Shown here one piece after another: positions 1-7,960 of a stretch of DNA of 64,000 bases; position 1 is the first letter of the stretch; every line of letters begins with the position of its first letter. The stretch is from Mesorhizobium temperatum (lineage in GTDB: Bacteria > Pseudomonadota > Alphaproteobacteria > Rhizobiales > Rhizobiaceae): contig NZ_NPKJ01000076.1 in NCBI RefSeq assembly GCF_002284575.1, positions 75,432-139,431 on the forward strand, in the 5' to 3' direction. Both the position numbers and the translations under genes were made by a program. The notes below the pieces were generated by a model. It worked only from the letters and a program-made list of their open reading frames with translations. It did no database searches and was not told the origin of the DNA.

Positions 1-76
1 CCGTCTTCGGCACGATCGGACCCGACGGTGCGGACCGTTGCCCGAATTCCCCGTTGTCCGCCGCATTCGTGTTCAT
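1..76 (-). CDS. mltG: Endolytic transglycosylase MltG, N-terminal fragment (runs off the window)
   Basis: An ATG at 76 on the minus strand opens a frame that stays open to the window edge. The 25 visible residues (MNTNAADNGEFGQ... ending IVPKT) look like the cytoplasmic N-terminus of rhizobial MltG, the inner-membrane lytic transglycosylase that ends glycan strand growth. The membrane helix and catalytic domain would lie outside. The gene follows fabF in the same direction, which is the usual rhizobial order (fabF then mltG). The call rests on the short N-terminus plus synteny, so it is tentative. Confidence 0.55.
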   Translation of the reverse strand, partial: MNTNAADNGEFGQRSAPSGPIVPKT

Positions 77-178
77 GGCGCCCTACCGTTTGGTCTTGCA
101 ACGAATCCCCTTGGGCAGAGTAGGGGCGAATATGGCAAAATTGACGGCACGCATACACCGTGCCGGCCGGCGGACCGG

Positions 179-1441
179 TCAGCCATTGTAGCGCTGAAAG
201 ACCAGCGAGGCGTTGGTGCCGCCGAAGCCGAAGGAATTGGACAGCGCCACGTCGATCTGGCGGGCGCGCGGCTTGTGCGGCACCAGGTCGATCGCCGTTT
301 CGCGATCCGGGTTGTCGAGATTGATGGTGGCCGGCGCGATGTTGTCGCGAATCGCGAGGATCGAAAAAATCGCCTCGGCGGCGCCCGCCGCACCCAGGAG
401 ATGGCCTATCGACGACTTGGTCGACGACATCGATATTTTCGACGCGGCATTGCCGACCAGCCGCTCGACGGCGCCGAGCTCGATCGTGTCGGCCATGGTC
501 GAGGTGCCGTGCGCGTTGATGTAGTCGACGTCTGCGGGCGTCAGCTTGGCCCGATTGAGCGCCGCAACCATGCAGCGGAAGGCGCCGTCGCCATCTTCGG
601 CCGGCGCGGTGATGTGATAGGCATCGCCGGTCAGGCCGTAACCGGTGACCTCGGCATAGATCTTGGCGCCGCGTGCCTTGGCGTGTTCCAGTTCCTCCAG
701 AACGACGACGCCGGCGCCCTCGCCCATGACGAAGCCGTCGCGGTCGCGGTCATAGGGACGCGAGGCCGTTTCCGGAGCGTCGTTGCGGTCGGTGGACAGC
801 GCACGGCAGGCTGCGAAACCGGCGATCGACAGCCGCGTCACCGGCGCCTCGGTGCCGCCCGCGACCATCACGTCGGCATCGCCCCACATGATCAGCCGAG
901 CGGCGTCGCCGATGGCATGCGCGCCGGTGGAGCAAGCGGTGACGACGGCGTGGTTGGGGCCTTTCAGCCCATGCCGGATCGAAACCTGGCCGGAGACGAG
1001 ATTGATGATCTGGCCGGGGATGAAGAACGGGCTGATGCGGCGCGGTCCGCGCTCCTTCAGGATCAACGCGTTCTCGGCGATGCCTTCGATGCCGCCGATG
1101 CCGGAGCCGATCAGCACGCCGGTGGCGCACTGCTCCTCATGCGTCTTCGGTGCCCACCCCGAATCCTTCAGCGCCTCGTCGGCGGCGGCGAGCCCGTAGA
1201 GGATGAAGTCGCCGATCTTGCGCAGTTCCTTGGGCTCGAGAACGGCCTCGGGATTGAAGGTGGCGTTCTCACCATTACCGCGCGGAATCACGTGGGCGAC
1301 CTTACAGGCAAGATCCTCCACCTCGAACTCGGTGATGCGCTTGGCTGCGCTGCGGCCGGTAAGAAGCTCCTTCCAGCCATGCTCGAAGCCTACGCCGAAG
1401 GGCGAAAGCAGCCCAAGGCCCGTGACGACGACACGCCTCAT
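179..1441 (-). CDS. fabF: Beta-ketoacyl-ACP synthase II
   Basis: This 420-aa condensing enzyme elongates acyl-ACP with malonyl-ACP in type II fatty acid synthesis in the cytoplasm. The thiolase-fold catalytic triad is visible: Cys170 in VVTACSTGAH, His311 in NAHGTSTMAD and His347 in KSSIGHLLGAAG, with Lys342 nearby. Length is typical of FabF. The ATG at 1441 has a strong GAGGAGG ribosome site just upstream. It is the last gene of the fabD-fabG-acpP-fabF cluster and is followed by mltG. FabB is the alternative, but adjacency to acpP and the sequence favour FabF. Confidence 0.97.
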   Translation of the reverse strand: MRRVVVTGLGLLSPFGVGFEHGWKELLTGRSAAKRITEFEVEDLACKVAHVIPRGNGENATFNPEAVLEPKELRKIGDFILYGLAAADEALKDSGWAPKTHEEQCATGVLIGSGIGGIEGIAENALILKERGPRRISPFFIPGQIINLVSGQVSIRHGLKGPNHAVVTACSTGAHAIGDAARLIMWGDADVMVAGGTEAPVTRLSIAGFAACRALSTDRNDAPETASRPYDRDRDGFVMGEGAGVVVLEELEHAKARGAKIYAEVTGYGLTGDAYHITAPAEDGDGAFRCMVAALNRAKLTPADVDYINAHGTSTMADTIELGAVERLVGNAASKISMSSTKSSIGHLLGAAGAAEAIFSILAIRDNIAPATINLDNPDRETAIDLVPHKPRARQIDVALSNSFGFGGTNASLVFQRYNG

Positions 1442-1475
1442 CGCAGGTCCTCCTCGGTGATGACTGCAAATAGCG

Positions 1476-1712
1476 TCAGGCAGAAGCCTTATCGATGTAC
1501 TTCACCGCATCGCCAACAGTCAGGATGGTTTCGGCCGCATCATCCGGGATCTCGACGCCGAATTCTTCTTCGAACGCCATGACGAGTTCGACCGTGTCGA
1601 GACTGTCCGCGCCAAGATCATCGATGAAGCTCGCCTGCTCCGTCACCTTGTCGGCATCGACGCCAAGGTGCTCGATAACGATCTTCTTGACGCGCTCTGC
1701 GGTGTCACTCAT
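1476..1712 (-). CDS. acpP: Acyl carrier protein
   Basis: This 78-aa acidic protein carries the growing acyl chain on a 4'-phosphopantetheine arm. The attachment serine is Ser37 in the DLGADSLDTVE motif. An in-frame ATG 20 codons upstream exists, but the ATG at 1712 gives the normal ACP N-terminus (MSDTAERVKK) and has a GAGGATG ribosome site. It lies between fabG (189 nt upstream) and fabF (34 nt downstream). The longer gap before it leaves room for its own promoter, as ACP is needed in excess. Confidence 0.97.
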   Translation of the reverse strand: MSDTAERVKKIVIEHLGVDADKVTEQASFIDDLGADSLDTVELVMAFEEEFGVEIPDDAAETILTVGDAVKYIDKASA

Positions 1713-1901
1713 TTGGGCATCCTCGTCTTTTGTTTGTCTGTCTTCGTTAGCGGGCAGAATGCCGCTAATCAAGCTGAAAGATGGTCCGGCCGGAAACGCA
1801 ACAGCACCGGACCGGTTTTTGCCCGAACCGCCGGGTTGCGGGCCGCATTACACGAAAATCGGCCTGGGTCCAAGGCGAAAAGGGGTGTTTTCCCGCAACT
1901 G

Positions 1902-2639
1902 TCAAATCATCGCCATGCCGCCATTCACGTGAATGGTCTGGCCGGTGACATAGGCAGCTTCGTTGGAAGCGAGGTAGGCGACGGCGGAAGCGACTTCGGC
2001 GCTGGTGCCCATGCGCCGTGTCGGGATCGCTGCCATGATCGCCTCTTTCTGCTTGTCGTTGAGCTTGTCGGTCATCGCCGATTCGATGAAGCCCGGGGCG
2101 ACGCAGTTGACGGTAATGTTGCGGGTGGCGATCTCCTGCGCCAGCGACTTGGAAAAGCCGATCATGCCGGCCTTGGAGGCGCAGTAATTGGTCTGGCCGG
2201 GATTGCCGGTGACGCCAACCACCGACGTGATGTTGATGATGCGGCCATGCCGGCGCCGCATCATCGGATGGGTCAGTTCGCGGGTCAGCCGGAACACGGC
2301 GGTCAGATTGACTTCGAGCACCGTATCCCAGTCGGCGTCCGCCATGCGTACGAACAGACCGTCCTTGGTGATGCCGGCATTGTTGACGAGAATGTCGACG
2401 CCTTCAAGATCGGCCTCGACCTTCTGGCCGAGCGCCTTGACCTCGTCGCGATTGGAAAGGTTCGCCGGGAACAGCTTGACCCGCTCGCCGAGCTCGGCCG
2501 CCAGCGTCTCCAGCTTTTCGACGCGGGTGCCGTGCAGGCCGACAACGGCGCCTTGCGCATGCAGCACCCTGGCGATAGCCTCGCCGATGCCTCCCGATGC
2601 GCCTGTGACGAGCGCCTTGCGGCCGGTCAATTCGAACAT
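1902..2639 (-). CDS. fabG: 3-oxoacyl-ACP reductase
   Basis: A 245-aa short-chain dehydrogenase that reduces beta-ketoacyl-ACP with NADPH. The cofactor motif TGASGGIG is at residues 12-19, NNAG near 86-89, and the catalytic Ser139, Tyr152 and Lys156 are in place (NYCASKAGM). The C-terminus ends in GGMAMI, typical of FabG. It lies between fabD (56 nt upstream) and acpP, which separates it from the many other SDR enzymes. Confidence 0.96.
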   Translation of the reverse strand: MFELTGRKALVTGASGGIGEAIARVLHAQGAVVGLHGTRVEKLETLAAELGERVKLFPANLSNRDEVKALGQKVEADLEGVDILVNNAGITKDGLFVRMADADWDTVLEVNLTAVFRLTRELTHPMMRRRHGRIINITSVVGVTGNPGQTNYCASKAGMIGFSKSLAQEIATRNITVNCVAPGFIESAMTDKLNDKQKEAIMAAIPTRRMGTSAEVASAVAYLASNEAAYVTGQTIHVNGGMAMI

Positions 2640-2695
2640 GTCTTGTCTCCTGGTCTAAGAGAACACCCTACACGGGTGGGGTCAAATCTCGGCGG

Positions 2696-3649
2696 TTATG
2701 CGAGCGCCGCCAGCGCCGCCTCGACATCCGCCGCCGTGCCGACAGCGCCGGTGGCGATATCGCGGTTGATGCGCCGCGCCAGTCCCGACAGCACCTTGCC
2801 GGCGCCCACCTCGTAAAGTGTCGCAATGCCATTCGCGCCGAACCACTCCACCGTTTCGCGCCAGCGCACGCGGCCGGTCACCTGTTCGACCAGGCGGCGG
2901 GCGATTGAGTCCGGATCGCTGGACGGGGTGACCGAAACGTTAGAGACTACGGGCACCAACGGCGCGTTCTTCGTGACCTCGGCCAGCGCATTGCGCATGG
3001 CGTCGGCCGCCGGTGCCATAAGCGCCGAATGGAAAGGTGCCGAGACCTGCAGCATCAGCGCTCGCTTGGCGCCTTTTTCCGTGCACAGCTTCGCCGCCAG
3101 TTCGACTGCCGCGCTGGCACCGGAGATCACCAGTTGGCCACCGCCATTGTCGTTGGCGATCTGGCAAACTGAATCTTTGGCTGAACCTTTGGCCGCTTCA
3201 GCGCAGGCGGCTTCGACATCGGCCTGTTCCAGCCCGATGATCGCCGCCATGGCGCCCTCGCCGGCCGGCACTGCCGCCTGCATGGCATTGCCGCGGATAC
3301 GCAAGAGCCGGGCGGCATCGGCGACGGAAACGAAACCGGCGGCGGCAAGTGCCGAATATTCGCCGAGCGAATGGCCGGCGACATAGGCGACCTTGTCCTT
3401 CAGCGAGAAGCCGCGCGATTCCAACGCGCGGATCGCGGCAAGTGACACAGCCATCAGCGCCGGCTGGGCATTGGCGGTCAGCGTCAGCGTCTCTTCCGGC
3501 CCTTCCCAGATCAGCTTCGACAGGTTTTCGCCGAGCGCGTCGTCGACCTCTTCGAAGATCTTCCGCGATTCCGGAAAGGCGTCGGCGAGGTCCTTGCCCA
3601 TGCCGACAGCTTGGCTGCCCTGTCCCGGAAAGGTGAATGCAACGGCCAT
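2696..3649 (-). CDS. fabD: Malonyl-CoA:ACP transacylase
   Basis: A 317-aa enzyme that moves malonyl from CoA to ACP. The acyltransferase signature is complete: FPGQGSQ at 7-13, the nucleophile elbow GHSLGEYSALA with Ser94, and His207 in SAPFHSALM. The ATG at 3649 has a GGGAG ribosome site. It is the first gene of the fab cluster, so the cluster promoter is expected in the 3650-3900 gap shared with the divergent membrane enzyme. Confidence 0.97.
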   Translation of the reverse strand: MAVAFTFPGQGSQAVGMGKDLADAFPESRKIFEEVDDALGENLSKLIWEGPEETLTLTANAQPALMAVSLAAIRALESRGFSLKDKVAYVAGHSLGEYSALAAAGFVSVADAARLLRIRGNAMQAAVPAGEGAMAAIIGLEQADVEAACAEAAKGSAKDSVCQIANDNGGGQLVISGASAAVELAAKLCTEKGAKRALMLQVSAPFHSALMAPAADAMRNALAEVTKNAPLVPVVSNVSVTPSSDPDSIARRLVEQVTGRVRWRETVEWFGANGIATLYEVGAGKVLSGLARRINRDIATGAVGTAADVEAALAALA

Positions 3650-3917
3650 GTGTGGCTCCCAAGCGGCTGATTTTTTCCTGCCTGTGACGCAAGGCGGGCG
3701 GGCAAGTCAAGTCCGCCATCGGCCCGACCCGGGCCACTCCGGCTCGGTATTGCTGGCCGAGTACCTGTTCCAAAAGGCTTTTTGTCGATCACTCATGATG
3801 AAAATCGCTCACGATTCGTTTGCTGGCTCTTCTTATTTCAGCCACAGGCGCTAGCTTTTCGTGACATATCGATGACAGCTCAATGACGCTTTTGTGTATG
3901 GTCGGGGGAATTGTAAG

Positions 3918-5843
3918 GTGGCAAGGACTAGGAAGGGCGTTGGCAAAGCCGCGCCACAGTTTCTGGAAGGCGATCCGGCCACCGGCTATCTGCCGGGCCG
4001 GAAATGGCCTGTTATCCGTTATGGCCTCGTCAGCCTTCTCGCCGCCACCATCCTGGTGTTTGCGATCGAACTGATCGTGCGCGGCGACTTTGCCGGAACC
4101 GTCACCTTCTTCCTGCAGCCCTTCAAGCCGGGCTGGACCACCATCATCATCTTCGCGCTGATCCTGATCGGTCTCGACGCCGTTCTCGGCCGAAGTCACC
4201 AGAGCCTGGTGATCATCGCGCCGCTGACGCTGGCGCTGGCCTTTGTCGGCCATCAGAAATCGCTCTATCTAGGCGACCCGCTTTATCCGACCGATTTCCT
4301 CTATTCACGCCAGATCGTGGCGCTGATGCCGCTTCTGGTGCGCGAACGCCCGGGAACTGCCCTCGCATTGACGGTCGGCATCGTCGGCGGCCTGTCGCTG
4401 CTCGTTTATGGCTGGCGGCTGTGGCGCCGCCGCGTGCCGGCGCTCAGCCGCAAGGGGCGCCTTGCCCGGCTGACACTGACCGTGCCGCTGCTCGCCTTCT
4501 TCGTCTCGATCATGGATTACGCCACCTTCTCGTGGACCCGCGACCGGCTGCAGATCATCCCGATCATGTGGGACCAGAAGGAAAACTACGCCTCCAACGG
4601 CTTCGCGCTCGCCTTCGCGCTCAACGTGCCGATGGCCCATGTCTCGGCGCCTGCCGGTTATTCCGACAAGTCGATCGCGGCGATCGACAGGCCTGATGTG
4701 ACGGCTTCGGTACCGGCCGAGAAGCCCGACATCATCATCGTCATGAGCGAATCCTTCTGGGATCCGACCGAACTGCCCGGCGTCACCATCACGCCCGATC
4801 CGATTCCCAATGTGCGGGCGCTGCGCTCGGGCTACGTGTTCTCACCCGAATTCGGCGGCATGACGGCCAATGTCGAGTTCGAGGCGCTGACGGGCTTTTC
4901 CAATGCCTTCCTGCCGGCCGGCAGCATCCCCTATCAGCAATATGTCCGCGCGCCGGTGCCGTCGATGGCGACGTTCCTGAAGAGCCAGGGCTATGAGACG
5001 CGCGCCATCCATCCGGGCACAAGCTGGTTCTGGAACCGCACGCCGGTCTATGCGGAGTTCGGCTTCGATGACTTCAAGTCCGAAGAAAACATGCCATATC
5101 TCGAAAAGCGCGGGCCGCTAGCGTCGGACGCGGCGATGACCGACGAGATCATCCGCGAAGCCGACGCCACGGACGATCCGTTCTTCTACTTCGCCGTCAG
5201 CCTGCAAAACCACGGGCCCTACGAGCCGAATCGCTACTATAATCCGACCCATAAGGTGCAGGCGCCGACCAGCCAGTGGGCAAAGGATTCGCTGCTGAGC
5301 TTCACAGAGGGTGCATCCGACGCCGATAAGGGCCTCCAGCGCCTTATCGAATGGGCGAAGAACCGCCAGCGGCCGACAGTCATCGCCTTCTTCGGCGACC
5401 ATTTGCCGCCGCTCGGACCGGTCTATGTCGAGACCGGCTTCCTCAAGGATAACGTCGCGCCGCGCAAAGAGCCGCCCGACCAGATGCTGCTGCATCACCG
5501 AACACCGCTGATCGTATGGTCCAACCGCACCGGTCCGGTCGCGGACATGGGCACTGTCAGTCCAGCCTTTCTGCCCTACCATGTCCTGACCACGGCCGGG
5601 ATCAGCCACCCCTATTACACCGGCTTCCTCGGCCAGATGCGCGAGCGCTACAGCGTCGTCGACCGCAATTTGTTGATGACGCCGGCGGGCGAGGCCACGC
5701 CGGACTGGGCGCGCAAGAAGAAAATCGACCCGGCCATTCGCGATTTCCGTCTGCTGCAATACGACATGATGTTCGGCAAGCGCCGTGCAGCGCCCGATTT
5801 CTTCCCGGAAACGGTGAAGAAGCTCGTTCCGCATACAAGCTGA
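3918..5843 (+). CDS. LTA synthase / OpgB-family phosphoglycerol transferase-like membrane protein
   Basis: A ~641-aa membrane enzyme of the sulfatase/alkaline-phosphatase superfamily. About five hydrophobic helices occupy residues 30-200. A periplasmic domain follows, starting at the metal-site motif IIIVMSESFWDPTELPG. The probable nucleophile is the Thr in GGMTANVEFEALTG, and later metal-ligand motifs are IHPGTSWFWNR and FFGDHLPPLG. Related enzymes move phosphoglycerol from phosphatidylglycerol onto periplasmic glucans (OpgB, rhizobial CgmB) or lipoteichoic acid. In a Gram-negative, cyclic glucan decoration is the likely role, by inference. I prefer the GTG at 3918 because GGGGGA lies 8 nt upstream; an ATG at 3894 is also open. 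It is divergent from fabD. Confidence 0.85.
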   Translation: MARTRKGVGKAAPQFLEGDPATGYLPGRKWPVIRYGLVSLLAATILVFAIELIVRGDFAGTVTFFLQPFKPGWTTIIIFALILIGLDAVLGRSHQSLVIIAPLTLALAFVGHQKSLYLGDPLYPTDFLYSRQIVALMPLLVRERPGTALALTVGIVGGLSLLVYGWRLWRRRVPALSRKGRLARLTLTVPLLAFFVSIMDYATFSWTRDRLQIIPIMWDQKENYASNGFALAFALNVPMAHVSAPAGYSDKSIAAIDRPDVTASVPAEKPDIIIVMSESFWDPTELPGVTITPDPIPNVRALRSGYVFSPEFGGMTANVEFEALTGFSNAFLPAGSIPYQQYVRAPVPSMATFLKSQGYETRAIHPGTSWFWNRTPVYAEFGFDDFKSEENMPYLEKRGPLASDAAMTDEIIREADATDDPFFYFAVSLQNHGPYEPNRYYNPTHKVQAPTSQWAKDSLLSFTEGASDADKGLQRLIEWAKNRQRPTVIAFFGDHLPPLGPVYVETGFLKDNVAPRKEPPDQMLLHHRTPLIVWSNRTGPVADMGTVSPAFLPYHVLTTAGISHPYYTGFLGQMRERYSVVDRNLLMTPAGEATPDWARKKKIDPAIRDFRLLQYDMMFGKRRAAPDFFPETVKKLVPHTS

Positions 5844-6144
5844 AGATGCCGCGACATGTCGCCCTTGCGGCGGCGGATTTTCGGCTTGCCCTTGCCTTGC
5901 GGCCAAATTCCTGTATAGACGCCCGCAATCTGCCGGTCCTTGCTGGGGGCTGAACGGAGGGCCGGAGGTTTTTTCGAAAATCTTCGTGTGAAGCCAGAAG
6001 CGCTTCCGCCTCCCGTGTCTCCGCTCTCGACCGTCTCGTCATGCTCCTTTCTTCCCCGCCCCTAGGGATCGGCGGGTCAGAGAAGTTGCAGAGGCTTTTG
6101 CCGCCGGGAACCGGGAGAGAAACGAAGAAAGGCAATAGAACAAT
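5844..6144 (+). promoter_or_regulatory. Leader and promoter region of the S6-S18 operon
   Basis: This ~300-nt gap has no gene. A sigma-70-like promoter is visible: CTTGCC at 5891-5896, a 17-nt spacer, and TATAGA at 5914-5919. That would give a leader of more than 200 nt before rpsF. The leader is GC-rich with several possible stems (for example around CCCCGCCCC/GGCGGG at 6055-6077). Long leaders are common for autoregulated ribosomal protein operons, but no specific binding motif can be claimed here. Confidence 0.45.
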
Positions 6145-6639
6145 ATGGCTCTTTACGAACATGTGTTTCTTGCCCGGCAGGACCTCTCGCAGCAGCAGGT
6201 CGATGCGCTTGTCGAACAGTACAAGGGCGTCATCTCCGCGAATGGCGGGTCCGTCGGCCGGGTCGAGAACTGGGGACTGAAGTCCCTCACCTACCGGGTC
6301 AACAAGAACCGGAAGGCATACTACACGCTGATGGACATCACCTGCCCGCCGGCCGCACTCAACGAGATGGAGCGCCAGATGGGCCTGTCCGAGGATGTGC
6401 TGCGTTTCCTCACCATCAAGGTCGATGCGCATGAGGAAGGCCCGTCGGCGATGATGCAGAAGCGCGAAGAGCGCTCGGAACGCGGCGGCTTCGGCGACCG
6501 TGACCGCGGTCCGCGCTCGTTCGGCGACCGCGATCGCGGCGACCGTGGCGATCGCCCGCCGCGCAGCTTCGGTGGCGACGCCGGTGCAGACCGTGGTCCG
6601 CGCCGTCCGCGCGAAGGTGTTGAAGGGGGTGCAGAATAA
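6145..6639 (+). CDS. rpsF: Small ribosomal subunit protein bS6
   Basis: A 164-aa S6 protein. The first ~100 residues form the normal S6 fold (MALYEHVFLARQ..., YRVNKNRKAYY). The C-terminal ~55 residues are a charged, disordered tail with repeated DRDRG units, ending in EGVEGGAE. S6 binds 16S rRNA together with S18 in the small-subunit platform. The GAAAGG ribosome site is 11 nt before the ATG. The stop overlaps the rpsR start by one base (TAATG), so the two are translationally coupled. Confidence 0.97.
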   Translation: MALYEHVFLARQDLSQQQVDALVEQYKGVISANGGSVGRVENWGLKSLTYRVNKNRKAYYTLMDITCPPAALNEMERQMGLSEDVLRFLTIKVDAHEEGPSAMMQKREERSERGGFGDRDRGPRSFGDRDRGDRGDRPPRSFGGDAGADRGPRRPREGVEGGAE

Positions 6640-6887
6640 TGGTCGACATCAACCAGATCCCGACCCGGCGCCCGTTCCACCGCCGCCGCAAGACCTGCCC
6701 GTTCTCCGGCGCCAACGCGCCCAAGATCGACTACAAGGACGTACGTCTTCTGCAGCGCTACATTTCCGAGCGCGGCAAGATCGTGCCGTCGCGCATCACC
6801 GCCGTCAGCCAGAAGAAGCAGCGCGAGCTCGCCAAGGCGATCAAACGCGCCCGCTTCCTCGGCCTGCTGCCCTACGTGGTTCGCTAG
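6639..6887 (+). CDS. rpsR: Small ribosomal subunit protein bS18
   Basis: An 82-aa S18 protein with the typical core (RRKTCPFSGANAPKIDYKD, then ERGKIVPSRITAVS and KAIKRARFLGLLPYV). It forms a heterodimer with S6 on 16S rRNA. Its start overlaps the rpsF stop, and a clear intrinsic terminator follows at 6897. Confidence 0.98.
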   Translation: MVDINQIPTRRPFHRRRKTCPFSGANAPKIDYKDVRLLQRYISERGKIVPSRITAVSQKKQRELAKAIKRARFLGLLPYVVR

Positions 6888-6896
6888 CATTCTTTC

Positions 6897-6922
6897 AGCG
6901 GGCGGTTCGCCGCCCGCTTTTC
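6897..6922 (+). terminator. Intrinsic terminator after rpsR
   Basis: A perfect 9-bp stem, AGCGGGCGG (6897-6905) with CCGCCCGCT (6910-6918), has a stable TTCG tetraloop and is followed by TTTTCCC. It sits 9 nt after the rpsR stop and probably ends or attenuates the S6-S18 transcript before rplI. Confidence 0.8.
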
Positions 6923-7098
6923 CCACGGCGACGGGCGCCGCAGGGTTGCCATCAAATCCCGGGTTGAGGTGAAGACCTCTAACTGCCGCGACAGGCAGGA
7001 CAGCGACATAGGCGGCGACGCCCTCAGCTTTCCTGACCTGTTCCAGACAATTCGGCGTCGATGCCAGCGATTTGGCGCCCAAACGAAGGAACAAAACC

Positions 7099-7683
7099 AT
7101 GGACGTCATTCTTCTCGAGCGCGTTTCCCGCCTCGGTCAGATGGGCGATACCGTCAAGGTCAAGGATGGATTCGCCCGCAACTTCCTGCTGCCGCAGGGC
7201 AAGGCGCTGCGCGCCAACGAAGCCAACAAGAAGAAATTCGAAGGCCAGCGCGCCCAGCTCGAAGCCCGCAACCTCGAGCGCAAGTCCGAGGCCATGCAGA
7301 TTTCGGAAAAGCTCGACGGCAAGAGCTTCATCGCCGTGCGTTCGGCCGGCGAAACCGGCCAGCTCTACGGCTCGGTGTCGACCCGCGACATCGCCGAGTT
7401 GCTGACGGCGGAAGGTTTCTCGGTCAACCGCAACCAGATCCTGCTCAACCAGCCGATCAAGACCATCGGCCTTACCAATGTGGCGATCGCGCTGCATCCG
7501 GAAGTCGAGGTCACCATCACGCTAAACATCGCCCGCACGGCCGATGAAGCCGAGCGCCAGGCCAAGGGCGAGACGCTGACCACCGCCGAAGCCATCTATG
7601 GCGAAGACATCAACGACAATGCGCGCCCGGACAACTTCTTCGACCCCAATGCCGAGTTCGAAGGCGGCGAAGACAACGGCTGA
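7099..7683 (+). CDS. rplI: Large ribosomal subunit protein bL9
   Basis: A 194-aa L9 protein. The N-terminal rRNA-binding domain is clear (MDVILLERVSRLGQMGDTVKVK, then GFARNFLLPQGKA), followed by the long helix and the C-terminal domain. It is longer than the ~149-aa E. coli protein because of an acidic tail ending in EFEGGEDNG, which is usual in rhizobia. The ATG at 7099 has GAAGGA 8 nt upstream; a TTG 9 codons earlier is less likely. A strong terminator follows at 7751. Confidence 0.97.
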   Translation: MDVILLERVSRLGQMGDTVKVKDGFARNFLLPQGKALRANEANKKKFEGQRAQLEARNLERKSEAMQISEKLDGKSFIAVRSAGETGQLYGSVSTRDIAELLTAEGFSVNRNQILLNQPIKTIGLTNVAIALHPEVEVTITLNIARTADEAERQAKGETLTTAEAIYGEDINDNARPDNFFDPNAEFEGGEDNG

Positions 7684-7750
7684 TTGCACGTCACAAGGCG
7701 TCAGAGCGGCCTTTAAAACGTTTCGTCGGCTTCCAGTCATTTCTGGACCA

Positions 7751-7780
7751 ATGCCCAGGCCCCTCGCCTGGGCATTTTTG
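7751..7780 (+). terminator. Intrinsic terminator after rplI
   Basis: A perfect 10-bp inverted repeat, ATGCCCAGGC (7751-7760) with GCCTGGGCAT (7766-7775), is followed by a T run. It closes the S6-S18-L9 region 67 nt after the rplI stop. Confidence 0.85.
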
Positions 7781-7788
7781 TGCCAAAA

Positions 7789-7813
7789 GGAACTTTTCGA
7801 ACCCCTATATGTT
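7789..7813 (+). promoter_or_regulatory. EcfG (general stress sigma factor)-type promoter before cfa
   Basis: GGAAC at 7789-7793, a 16-nt spacer, and TGTT at 7810-7813 fit the alphaproteobacterial general stress consensus (GGAAC, 16-17 nt, CGTT) with one mismatch. It lies right after the rplI terminator and points at cfa, 148 nt away, with a palindromic repeat in the leader. This is a motif match only. Confidence 0.5.
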
Positions 7814-7821
7814 GAGGCAGA

Positions 7822-7925
7822 CTACAGCGCCGCGCGTCATTTGGACGCGGAAAGGATGCTGTAGAACTTTGGTTTGGCGCATGATCCTTTCCGAAAATCG
7901 ATTTCGATTTTCGGCGTCATGCGCC
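7822..7925 (+). repeat. Palindromic intergenic repeat, copy C (two hairpins)
   Basis: The first hairpin has arms CTACAGC (7822) and GCTGTAG (ending 7864). The second runs from GGCGCATGA at 7876 to TCATGCGCC at 7925 with the inner pair CCGAAAATCG/CGATTTTCGG. An inverted copy of the same ~100-nt element occurs at 55594-55695. It resembles the mosaic intergenic elements (RIME/ABC type) of rhizobia. Confidence 0.85.
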
Positions 7926-7960
7926 ACAACAGCGTGTCTGACCGAGAGGGGACATTGGTC

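Noticed and set aside
38..1582. Long plus-strand frame of 514 codons opposite fabF
   Set aside because: It is the mirror of fabF and acpP; the translation has no family pattern, and the minus-strand products are unmistakable.
1900..1905. TTGACA on the minus strand at the fabG stop, as an acpP promoter
   Set aside because: The expected -10 position reads CTTTTC, so there is no convincing partner element.
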